NCBI RefSeq assembly: GCF_037038585.1
Contig: NC_092523.1
Span: 48,625,501-48,689,500 of the forward strand
Origin: Patagioenas fasciata
Taxonomy: Eukaryota > Chordata > Aves > Columbiformes > Columbidae
Direction of reading: 5' to 3'
Length of the DNA stretch: 64,000 bases
Part shown: positions 12,901 through 41,275 of the stretch, piece after piece
How the letters are laid out: each line of letters starts with the position of its first letter
Position numbering within the stretch: position 1 is the first letter of the stretch
Notes under the pieces: generated by a model
Databases searched by the model: none
What the model saw: only the letters and a program-made list of their open reading frames with translations
What the model was told of the DNA's origin: nothing
Program-made: the position numbers and the translations under genes

Positions 12901-15470
12901 AGACATGAACCCTCTCTTTGAGAAGAGTTTCAGAGTAGGTCTTCAGCTCTGGTGTAATTCAGCCCTGGAAGCTCATAAAAGGCATGTCTGTGCTATCATT
13001 GAGGCACTAATTGCTTCCACGTTACAGCTGCCGACATGCCAAGGTTTAGCATCTGTCAGGAGCACCCATTTTTGTTCCTGGCTGGGGCTATTGCTGGCTG
13101 GCTGCTGCTCTTGTGACACAATGTGGCTTTTACAAAAGCCCTTCAACATCTGCACACCTCCAAGGCCCCGTGCTGCCCCTGCTCATCACTTGCACCTCTG
13201 GGTTTGGCACAGAAGGGTGCTGGGCACAGGAGTCATGCACACCCTGCCCCCGCACATCCCGGTGTTGGCAGCAAGCCTTTTCTCCTGGGTGCACCCCCTG
13301 AACTCACATACAGTCCACCTGTCCTTGTGAAAAGGTGTTTGTTTTCCCCCAAACTGAAGGACTTGCTATCCCAATCACTTGCCGTGGCTGGAATTTTTCA
13401 TGTCCAGCTCCTGGGCTGAGGACCACCACTGTAACAGAGACAGGGCTTCCAGTTAACTCCTTCTGCATGCAGAGCTGTTTGCTTTTCACGTTGTGTCTTT
13501 CCCAGATGTACAGTGGCAGAGGAATGTTACAGGGAGTGCCTGGTTTGGATGTGTCAAGCTGTTTTGAGCAGACCACAGCCAGACCCTTTTCCTGCCTCTC
13601 ACTTGAACTGAGCGCGCTGTACCTTTTTCTATGCCTGCCCCAAACGAGGAGGTGCCAGCTTCTGCTCCCCACTGGTTTCCCCCAGCCCCCCTGTTAAACC
13701 AAGTGTGTTACAGGCAGGAGACAGGTTCTCCTTAAGACAAAAAACATCGTGTATCTCTGTGACACTGCAAGTTAAAAGTGATGCCTGTGGTGAACTCTGG
13801 CTGGAAATGTCACTGTAGGCAGCAAGATGTGGTCAGTGCTGGGTTTCTGCAGGCTGGCCGTGCTGAGCTGCCTAGATGTAGCTGCAGGGCAGGCTGGTGA
13901 AGATGCTTCTTTAAGTATCATCTAAATTAAAGCAGCTTCCCCCACCCAGGCTGCACCGGCACACAGACAGTGGTGGGAGGGGGAGTCAAAACAACGGCCC
14001 TGGTGGGCTATTCCCAGGCCCACCATCAGGGCAATCAGCCCATCAAGAGCCCATCTGCACAAGCCTAGAGCTGCACAGGGGCACAGTGGAACCCAACTGT
14101 AGGATTCCTGAGGAATGAACGTCCAGGCCTCTTTCAGAGCCCTCCTTGCAGAGCCATCAGCCTCTCTGTCCAGGAGTGAAACTCATCACCGCAAGTCCTT
14201 GTCTTGGGGAGATCTCTTGTGAGGGTGACCGAGCACTGGCACAGACTGCCCAGGGAGATTGTGGAGTCTCCCTTCATTGCTCATAGTAAAAAAACCATGT
14301 AGATACAGTCCTGGACAGGCTCCTGTAGACGGGCTTGCTTGAGCTGGGGTGCTGGACCAGAGGACCTCCATAGGTCCCTTCAACCTCCGCCATGCTGCCG
14401 GTCTGTGTCATGGAGCTCTCCAGGTCACCTTTTGGGCTATGGGAGATTGCTGTCCAGGGATGTGGGACGCATAATAGGATGCAGGGGAAGAATATTTTGG
14501 GATTGCATAGGACTTACTAGGGGATGTTCAGAGAAGGAATCAGCTGTGGGGAAAGGGATGGATTGAGGTGATTTGGGGGACAAGTGTGGGAAAGAGAGGG
14601 GTAAAGGGATAAAGAGGACTAGTTGCACGTAAAAAGCTGGCCAGTATGCTGATCTGGCCATGCCCTGCAACTGATCAGCACAATCTGTCCTGTGTCCTTA
14701 TTCAATTTCTGACTTTCCAGGGTGAGGGCTCCATATTCTGTGTACACTTGTGGGGGGGCAAGGGCAGCAACTGAAGTCAGACCATGGGTCGGAGGAGCTG
14801 CATGCCCATGGTACAGCAACTGAAGTGGGGAGTGGTGTGCAGTCACTAGTGAAGATCAGACTTCACTAGCTGGGGAGCAGGTGAAATGACCTGGGAGAAA
14901 GGGGTGTGGGGTTCTTTAAGGGACAGCTCAGGGCATCAGAGCTCCTGGATGTCTCTAGGAGTGAGAGAATAAGGCTGAGACCAGCAGAGTCCTGGCCAGT
15001 TGTGTGTCTGTGAGCAAGACTCTATACCAGTAACCAGAGTGGGGCTGCAGTCTCAGGGACTCACATCTCCAGATGCCAGCAACTGGGAAAATGGCATCCA
15101 GGGACCAGCAGTTACCACGCAGACTGAGTGTCTGAGCCCATCATGTACATGTGTGTGTGTATACAGGCCATTGATGCTACATTCATGTAAGTGCTATGCG
15201 TCTGTCTGTGATCTGTGTGTATGTATGTGGTATGGATGTGTGCTTTGTGCCTATTGGGAATACATCTTCAGCCTCACTAGTGGCTGGACCTGGCACAATG
15301 GAGCTGCATCAGCCTCACCTCTCTTTGGCTGTCAGATCTGGCATGAAACATTCTCCTCCAACACTGGCCTTCCTGCTGGAGCTTTTGTGTAGTTACCAAG
15401 ATACTTATAACCCTACAAGAGTGTGTTGGCAACAATCTGAAAAAGGATATAAAGAAGTGTCTTTGAAAAG
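9961..15470. other. Intergenic region between REST and NOA1
   Basis: No exon-like sequence was recognised. Open frames up to about 185 codons (10755-11300 minus, 12776-13330 plus) have no recognisable domain or protein-like composition. A CR1 fragment lies at 14216-14412. A short TG/TA-rich run lies near 15145-15165. Confidence 0.65.
14216..14412 (+). repeat. CR1 LINE 3' fragment, plus orientation
   Basis: The sequence shows the CR1 tail in sense order: GAGGGTGACCGAGCACTGG, ACTGCCCAGGGAGATTGTGG, AGTCTCCCTTCATTG, then TGGACCAGAGGACCTCCATA and GGTCCCTTCAACCTC. It is diverged and 5'-truncated. Confidence 0.8.
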
Positions 15471-15471
15471 T

Positions 15472-16165
15472 TTTATTTTACACCCTCAGTTTCAGAAACC
15501 TTTCCGAATGAAAGCAGCAAGTTGCAGAAGTTTTCTCTTCAGGCATATGAGCAAATCTGCTTGTTACTAGTTCACCTTTCCTGACCAAAAGCAGGGTGTT
15601 CCACCCCCTCATCTCCCCCAGATACTGAAGGACTGAAAGGACCTGAGTTTTGATCAATGTTGTTGAATTACTATGAGCCACGAGGAGGGTCATAACCATA
15701 GAGGACACGGAGCATTCCCTGCTCCTCCCCACTGCCTCCAGCTCCTTCAACTCTGGAAACGGCATAAAGCCTCCAAGAACAAGATGATGGTTTCTGACCT
15801 GCATGAGCATGTCTGCAGAAGAAAACCTACTTTACAAGCAGTAAAGCTCAGCCCAGGGCAGGCAGGTGAGTTTCCACCTTGTACTTCAAGAGCGAACAGG
15901 TAAAGGGATTTGTTCATAAATACTGGCAGGTCCCAGGGAGATGCTGTTTCACCTCTCATAGGAAGGTACCAGTCACTCAGCTCGTTCAAAGTGGCTACAG
16001 TTCAGCAGCTGGATCAGCTGTGGACTTTGTAGAGTCCTGAACCAGCACTTCCCCAAATGTGCCCATCTGCCTTTAAAAAGGAGTCCAGGCTCTCCTGAAT
16101 ATAAATAAGCAACAAGGTCTCTAGAGGCTGTTCTGTCTTCTGCCTTGCTCCGATGATGAGAAGTG
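15472..16165 (-). other. NOA1: Probable NOA1 3' UTR with poly(A) signal
   Basis: On the minus strand the first AATAAA after the NOA1 stop is the complement of TTTATT at 15472-15477. That would give a 3' UTR of roughly 0.7 kb. No other feature is seen here. Confidence 0.5.
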
Positions 16166-19100
16166 CTATCTCCTCTCTCTGGTTTTTAGGTTTTCCACCA
16201 GGGAAGGAGGCTTTCTGGTCCTATAGGCAGCAGTGCCTGCGATCCGCGCCCCTCTGATGGTACTGATGTATGGCAAAAGGGGAGGTTCCCGCAGCATCAG
16301 TCTGGTGTCCTTGGGAGTGTAGGCTCGGAGCAGCAATTTCTCCTCCTTGTGAGCTGTCACTGCCACCCAGCCTGCACAGCCAAAAAAAAATAGACAGTGA
16401 GCAAGATGAGCCACTACTATCAGAATTAGGGTTCTAAGGCAAACTCAGTTCCTTTTGTGTTGGCGGAGAACCTGAGCTACCCAGGTGTGATTTGTTTGAG
16501 AGACAAAGCTCAAAGGTAATATCCAGCCCTCTCCAATAGAAAGCAGCATTTAAAGCAACATCTTACTCTCCCCAGACACAGCTCTTCCCTGGTGAACTAT
16601 AGAGACATGATGTGAACTACAAAAAGCACAATAGCAAAGCTTTCCAATCCATGGCCCTTCTTCTTCTCTCACCTGGACAGTGTCACAGCCATTCCTGATG
16701 CTGTGAAACTTGCATGGCAGCCAGAGCATAAAGTATTCCAATGTGGTCATCCCATACAGGCACAGTTGTCATCCTCCATTCTTGGAGGTAGCTAAACCTC
16801 AGCCCAACAATGCCATGGCTGCCCTGATTTTGTGTTGGTGATAGTCCTGCTCTGAGCAGGAGATATGGTTTCATCCTTTCAGAGGCCGCTTTCCATCAAT
16901 GTTTCTAGGATGCAGAACCTGCAAAGCAAACTAATGAAGAAATATTAAATTACCTGCAGAGGAGAGCTTGATATCTGCGACTGCCTCAGTGGGACCAATT
17001 CCTTTCAGGGTAATGTCCTGAGGGACAAGTGGGGGGAACTCTTTCATTCGCTCTTCCCCACCCATAGGAACCTAACATCAAAACATGGAGAAAAGATTGA
17101 ACGGTCAAGAAATGCTTCAGCACTCCTACCTTGAACTGGTGAGCAAGGCACAAGTGGGAATAAAGATACTAGATGGTTGTTAGCCAAGTACGAGCTTGAA
17201 CACCCTACAGGAGTTATTTTGGGTTTGCCAAGAGCAGAATCAGGATCACATCCAGAGCAACTCAATGGGAACTCAGAGGTACTGGTTTTCCCCATGAATT
17301 GTGCCCCAGCCAGAGTGCTTCACCAGGCAGGATGGCCTGCCTAACTGCAACCAAGAGCCCATGACAGTGTTTCCTCTTACTTTCAGTAACTCTTGGCCAG
17401 CACGCTCCTCATAGAAGGCATCTGCGTTACTCAGGGTAGAAATGTGGACTGGCAGCAGGTTAGATGCCACAACAGTAAACCAGGCAGGCTTTTCTCCCTG
17501 AAATAAATAACAAGAGGAGAGTGTTACTTATGATAACAGAAAAGCAGCCCTGAATTGCTGTCTCCTGCTTCGTTTCTCTCCTGCACGCTGAATACCTGTT
17601 TGCTTGCTGTCTCTTCCTTGTCTGAGGAGGGGTCCTTACCTCTGCCACTGCAGAGCAGCCAGGGTTTCTACCAACACGGGAGCTGAGCTTCCAGAAGAGA
17701 AGCAGCCATGGCTTCACCATCCTGCCTCAAAGCACCCCCAGTACCATATCCTCTGCCATCACATCTGCTCAGCTCAGGCAAATCATCCAAGAGATATCTT
17801 TGCTCAAGTTTAATTCCCAAGAACAAACTCAATGTGGTTATTTAGCTTGAGAGGTGATGGACATCTCCTGTCTGGGTGCTTATACTCCCGTCACTTTACA
17901 TTTCTAACATTCCAAGACATTTTGCAGTGCTTTATAAACAGATTCATCATCTCAAAAGCAGCAAAGAAAGGGTCAGAGAAAGCCACCCAGAAAGCATCTT
18001 ATCTTCTAGCACTACTATAACAAGAGATGAAGCAGCTGCTCACAAAATCCTTTCTTCCCTTACTTGTAAGTAGTCCACACGTCCCAAGGCTGCTAAAAAC
18101 AAGACCATTCCTGGCTTGAGAATGAAGGTCCGTGGAACAATGGCACTTGTTGGCAAAACCAGCTTTACTTCTTCATCTGTGAGGAGATTTAGAACCTGGA
18201 AAATAAATTGCTCTGCCATAAATCATGCCAGAAATGTTAATGGGGACAATTAAATTAATATTTGTATTACATTGCTAGAGGAAAAACATCAGGTTATGCA
18301 GTGTGAAGAACATCCAACAGGACAACTGAATTCTGGTCTACAGAGTAAGTGAGAAATAGGAGGAAGTAGGGATGTCACCAATCTCCATGTCAATGCAGGG
18401 TCCATAGCAGAGTCAAAACGGCTGCCAGCAGCCTGCTGGACCACAGATCTTGGAATCCTGGGTCTGGCTGGAACAAGCTCACGGAAGATTTACCACGCTT
18501 TAGCATGAGTGCAGCCACAAGCAGAACTGGAGACCACCTTTGGCTATGGCATTTGAACTACTCCACTTACGCAGTACGCAAAGTGCCGAATCAATACTAG
18601 CAGCAAAGCTAGTCTCAAGTATCTCACTGAGAGAAAAGTGCAGGATCAGATTGTGAAACTAAAGCTGCAGTATGACCAGTCTGCCCCAGTGTGGATCCCT
18701 ACCCTGGGCAGAGTGAAACAAGCTCTCTCACCTGTAAGGGCTCTCAAATGCTCCTGCTGCTTGTATTCCTCCCTCTTTCCTTCCATCTCCTGGCTCAACT
18801 GGCTCATCTGTTTAGGTTTTAACTTGTTTCAGTAAAATTATCCACCCTGAAGTCTACTGAAAAGCCAGCAACCTCACCAGCAGTGTTGCAGCCACAGCGG
18901 TCTGATCGCTTCCTAAAGCAGCGCTATTCAAACCCAGCTATGAAACAATATGCAGGCACTGAAGCTCAGGAAGCACTGCCTTGAAGAAAACAACTAGTCT
19001 TCTGGTTGGTGGCATCTCTTTCCTAAATACAGGAAACTGACAGTGTGCCTCCCAGGCATGCCTGCATCATGCAAATACAAGTATGTAGCAGTCTGGCCAT

Positions 19101-22100
19101 GACGATTATCCTCAATTCATCATTAAAAGACAAAACTAACACAGGCTGTGGTGCAGTCAAAACCCCAGTGCTCTTCTTATATTCATAAGCAGACAATCTT
19201 TAGCTTGGAAGACCAATTCAACACTGATTCTAAAAGCCAGGAGGCTTTGCCCTGCTAGCTTCAGGTTTTCTGATGTGTTTGGCAATGCTTAAACTAAAAT
19301 TTGAGAGTTATCAGTCACCCTTTTCCATGCTTTCCAGAAGTCTGGCTTTAGAAGGAGTCATGAGGAAGCAGCTGAAGACAAACCTCCAAGGAATAAGGAT
19401 AAAAATGTAATTCTATCAAAAGCTAACTGCCACTTCACTCTTCTTCCAAAATGAAAAACAAAAACCAAACCTGCTTGTTATTAGAAATCTCTCAGGCCAA
19501 AACCTGCCACATAGACCATCTACATGTCCTCCAGTCAGATTGAACACCGACCGCAGAAACAAAATTGGTCAGAAACTTAGCATGTAGACTATCCTTGCTG
19601 TGCCTTTGGAGAGCTAAATCAGAAACAGCAGCAAGTATTTCTGGATGAAGGAAAGCCCATGTTTTCCACACTTACTAGGTCTCTAAGCTGATGACTGTCT
19701 TTACCAAATACTAACCATCTATCAGAGAGCAAAGTGCCACAGTAAAGTGGGTTATGATCTGGCAAATATATCTATTAAAAAAACAGCAGTTTTCTAGCAT
19801 TCAAGAAAGCAGCGTCTGCACTTCAGTTGTGCAGTCTCAGTACAGTGCTCGCACTTCCTTCTCTTAAGGACTTTTATCTTCCCAAAAAGATGACCTGCAG
19901 CTCTGCATAGATATCAAAGCGATGAAAAAAAATCAAAATACGACTTCTTTTTTGGACGTGTGCACAACATCAGCACTGGCTTCAGAGCCATTGCTCTGCT
20001 GAAACATGGAGATGGGCCTGAGGTATCTGAGCTACTAACAGGAACATGGCAGATCCAAATAGCTTCAGAAGAATGCTTTCTCAAAGTCTTGGTTCAGTCA
20101 TACAACACTGGTTATCCTCCTGAGCTCCACCTTTGTCAGTAGGCTGGCAGAACTAAAAAAGCGCAAATTTCTTTGGGTGATACTGGTATAAACTTATTTA
20201 TAGAACTATTTCCTACTTCCCTTCATTCAGATGTTAAGGAAGTTTGCTGATGCAGTTGACCAGTTTATTTGCAAGATTTCAGTATGCACTACTCAGAAAT
20301 GCAACAGCATTAACACAATGAACCCGTCCCAAATAAATACAAACCATATTTTAACACAAATGCCCAAATCAAAAGAATCCTAACCCCAGGACTGCAGCAG
20401 AAATACTCTCCCACATGCACAGGATGTTCTGTCCTCCCAAACCCATCATCCCCAAACACAGCACCACAGAGTACCTACACAGTTTTCCTTTATAATCCCT
20501 GGAGTGTCGAAACACCAGCGAGCATCCTTCACTTCATTGTGTGTGAACTCTTCCCTTTCCTCATGCTTCCGAGGGGAATCTCTGGGATCTTCATCTATGC
20601 TGTACGAGAGCATGTCAGGGTCAAAGTCAATCACTGAGCTAGACTTCAGCCGTTGAAATGTTCTTCCAACTCTTCCTGGATTAAAATGAAACATTTCTGG
20701 TGATTAATTTAGGAACTTGCCTCTCCTTCATTGGACATCTGTCCCTTCCCTTGCTTAAAAGAGACACGCATTGGTAATATAAAGGTGACAAAGATGCTAC
20801 GTGGCTACGAAGTTTCATGATTCAAAAGCTAAGATGCTAAGAAATCCTTTCTATAATTCTTGCTTAGCACTCCTCAAGCTCCAAAATCTTAGCAAGGTTC
20901 AGAATACAGGCATCCCATTATTTCCACTTTACAGTAAAGCAAGCTGCCTTCTGTTTTCAGTGCCTTGGACTGTCAAACACAGAACTGTTGGAAAATCAGA
21001 GCTATCTTCTGACAACTCCATTCTTCGGATATATGGTAAAATGATGCAAACCACTGTGGCTTGCAGCTAAAACCTGATAATTTAATAGTAAAACTCATTT
21101 TCTTCCTTTGGGAATGAGAGATGGTGTCTTACACAATATCATTTTAAATTATTAAGCTATCTGAAGTAGGTCACCAAATGCTGATGGGAGGTGCACTGTA
21201 CAGAGAAAACCTCTGCAATGCTACTACAACAGCTGAAAAATAAGTACTCAAAAGAAATACTAATGATGCTACTGACAGAGGAGCTAGAGGTCTTGCACCC
21301 ATTACTCAAGGAATAAAAACTGGTCAAAATAGCTTGAATGCAAGTTTGGAAATTTTTTATTGCTACTACAGTTCCTCTCGTAATTAAATGGAAATGAGTT
21401 CTTTCAGAGTTGGAAGAAATGACTCACCAAAACCCTCTGGATTCTACAGTAAATTAAGGAGTTAACAGTCCTTCATGTAATGCAATATTTTCATCAGGGC
21501 AGAGAGGCAACGCCTTTACTCATGCAATACTCACCCACTAAATAACCTTGCTTTTTAAGGTGCTTAAGGTACTTCTTTTCTTCACTGCTTAGCTCATCTT
21601 CTGTTTTTGTTGCCTCCTCTTTCAGCCTCTCCTGCCTTCGGAATATCCTGTCACATGTAGGATTAATAATTGGAAATTTCAACAGATTCAGTGTTGTTCC
21701 TGGAAAAAAAAAAAAAATTCAGAAGACTTGAGTCCCTAACTGCCTGGCACATTTAAGCTCTACGGAAAAACGAAAATAAATGCTTCTCCATTTTACTGGG
21801 TGAAGCCCAGTAAAACAAAGCTGGAGGGGGAGCTACAGCTGCCATCATAAAGTACTATCGTCCCCAGCCGCAGTAGTGGAAATGAGGCATCCATCCACCT
21901 GAGACCCGCTCTCACCTACAGTTTGATGAAATGGGTGTCAAAGCCAAGTGGTCCCAAGACTGAGTTAATACACCCCAGGCAACCCCACCTCCAGGCAGCT
22001 TGGTTTGTCCTATGATCGTTTTACGGGTGCTTACTGCTCCACCTCCTGTTTTTTCTCTAGACTGGAGGGCACCACAGATTTGGTATCATCTAGCTCTGGT

Positions 22101-23295
22101 TTACCAGCCCCCTCACTGCTACAAGCTGCACAGCACCCTCTGTGTGTACCTCCCACCCTCGCTGCCCGGAGGCAGGTGGCGATGCAAAGCACAGTGCAGC
22201 ACAGGCGCCCGCTGGGTGACACATCCCCCTGCCCCAGGGGTGGCTTTGCAGGAGGCTTGGGGCTTGCTGGCCTCTGACTGCCCAACACCACACATGACCC
22301 CTGCTGTGATGAGAAGAGTGGTGTCCCTGACCTGGCCAGGGTGACACAGTGGCCCTGTTGACAGCGTCGGTGGCGCGGGACTTGCAGTAGTCGGAGCGCA
22401 GCAGGGCATTGAAGAGTGTTGACTTGCCCGAGTTGGTGGCGCCCACCAGGTAGACATCACCCGCACACTTCCAGGAGCGCTGCAGCCGGCTGATCAGGCC
22501 CTCCATGCCAAAGCCCGTCTTCGCGCTCACCAGGCGGACATCCACCACTGGGGCTCCGTGCAGCCCAACCTCGGCACAGGCTGCCGCCACCCGCTGCCGC
22601 AGCCGCCCCAGGTGCCCGGGGGAGTCAGCGGGTAGCAGGTCCACCTTGTTGCCCACCACCAGCAGCCCGGCAGCGGGGACGTCGGGGCCTAGCAGCGCCG
22701 GCAGCTGCGGTAGCACTGGGTCGGGCAGTTCCAGCACGTCGAGGAGATAGAGGAGGAGCGGCCCGCGGCCATGGCGGGGGGGGCGGCGCAGGGCGGCGCT
22801 CACCACCTCCCGGTGCTGTTCGGGCGGCAGCCGCAGCCGCAGAGCCCGGCCGTAGTGGGCCAGCAGCCAGCAGCGCTGGCAGACGGCGCCTCGCAGCCCC
22901 GCCACGCCGGCCGGGCCCTCCGACAGACTCCGATACTTCTCCGCTGGCACGAAGCCCGGCGCCGCGCCGTCGCGGCAGTGCAGCTCAGCCCCACAGCCTG
23001 AGCAGCTCACGCCGCTCGGCAGCACCGAGGGGTCGGGCGTCCCCACCACCGAGCGCCGCTCCCGCCGCTTCTTGCCCGGCTCCGCCTTCCGCTCCCGGCG
23101 GGCCGCCGCTGCTGCCGCTGCTGCTGCTGCAGCCGCTGCTGCCTCTGCCGCCGCCGCCTCGCCCGGCTCCGGCTCGTACTCGAGGAAGACGAACTGCTCC
23201 TCCTCGCCGCTGGTTGCCGACCCGCGCCGCCACACCGGGGCCCAGGGCCGGGCGCGGACCAGCCGGGTCAGCAGCACCGGGGCCACGCGGAGCAT
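16166..23295 (-). CDS. NOA1: NOA1, circularly permuted mitochondrial GTPase
   Basis: NOA1 is a nuclear-encoded GTPase of the YqeH/RsgA-like group that acts in mitochondria in ribosome assembly and translation. Seven coding exons on the minus strand all join in phase: 22332-23295, 21535-21699, 20479-20675, 18064-18195, 17381-17497, 16954-17071 and 16166-16371, giving 632 aa (human about 698). The N-terminus is Arg-rich and fits a mitochondrial presequence. A zinc-binding CxxC...CxxC pair is at residues 98/101 and 139/142. GTPase motifs occur in permuted order: G4 NKVD (216-219), G5 SAK (257-259), G1 GATNSGKST (285-293), then G3 DTPG (433-436). The start MLRVAPVLL was chosen because it gives the presequence; the frame stays open upstream, but only across the promoter and antisense to POLR2B exon 1. 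An Ala4-Glu-Ala14 tract sits at residues 47-65. The gene is divergent from POLR2B, with 208 bp between start codons. Confidence 0.97.
18196..20478 (-). other. NOA1: NOA1 intron 3
   Basis: This is the longest NOA1 intron (2.28 kb). The exons on each side join in phase 0 (…ENC | VLNLL…). I see no repeat or extra exon in it. The other NOA1 introns are 16372-16953, 17072-17380, 17498-18063, 20676-21534 and 21700-22331, also without recognisable features. Confidence 0.75.
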
Positions 23296-23503
23296 GGTGG
23301 TGCCGGCGCCCCCGTGGCGACGCGAGGGGGCGGGACTTAGCCGCCGCGCATGCGCGGTCCCGCTCCCGCCGCCGCCTAGGAGGTGGTGCACGCAGCGTGA
23401 GCAGACGTCGCTCCGCCGTCCTTCCGCCGCTCGGAGCTGAGCTTCACTGCCCTCCTCGCCCCGCTCTCGGCCACCGCCGTCTGCGGCCTTTCCCACCGCC
23501 ATC
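23296..23503. promoter_or_regulatory. Divergent CpG-rich promoter of NOA1 and POLR2B
   Basis: Only 208 bp separate the two start codons, and the whole block is CpG-dense. It contains a GC box (GGGGGCGGGACT, about 23327-23338) and a palindromic NRF1 site at 23345-23356. No TATA box is evident, as expected for a housekeeping pair. The pairing of NOA1 and POLR2B is also found in mammals. Confidence 0.85.
23345..23356. promoter_or_regulatory. NRF1 binding site (palindrome CGCGCATGCGCG)
   Basis: The perfect palindrome contains the full NRF1 core GCGCATGCGC. NRF1 drives many genes for mitochondrial function, which fits NOA1. The site lies about 50 bp before the NOA1 start codon and about 150 bp before that of POLR2B. 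Confidence 0.7.
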
Positions 23504-40941
<17,438 letters not shown>

Positions 40942-41091
40942 CCCTCAAAAGGTTTTTTTTTTTATTTTTTTTTCCCATGATGAGACAGGAGTGTGCAAGT
41001 TTTGTTTAATTTTGTGTAGGCTGCATTTGAAATACAGTTTTACTTGTCTGCTATATGCTGTTCAAAAGTACATTTATTTCCTGTAAATAGA

Positions 41092-41097
41092 AATAAA
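41092..41097 (+). terminator. POLR2B: POLR2B poly(A) signal AATAAA
   Basis: The first AATAAA after the stop lies 151 bp downstream, preceded by T-rich sequence. It gives a short 3' UTR ending near 41107-41127. Confidence 0.85.
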
Positions 41098-41122
41098 ATT
41101 TGTAATCACACTTGTGAATCTC

Positions 41123-41128
41123 TTTATT
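41123..41128 (-). terminator. IGFBP7: IGFBP7 poly(A) signal AATAAA (minus strand)
   Basis: TTTATT on the + strand is AATAAA on the minus strand, 148 bp after the IGFBP7 stop codon. Cleavage would fall near 41100-41110, that is, at or inside the POLR2B 3' end. Confidence 0.7.
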
Positions 41129-41275
41129 GTGCATCTGTGAAAGAAGTGTGCAAGCAAATTCGTAATCAAAAAATAAGGGGAGTTAAGAGGGAATGATTAG
41201 TGAGCTAGAAAAAGCCAAGGGTTACAGCTTTCCAAAATACTAATTTAAAACTGTGCTCAAGTGAAAGTCCTCATA

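Noticed and set aside
10755-13672. Several open frames of 100-185 codons on both strands between REST and NOA1
   Set aside because: They overlap one another in opposite frames, have no recognisable domains and no splice-site support.
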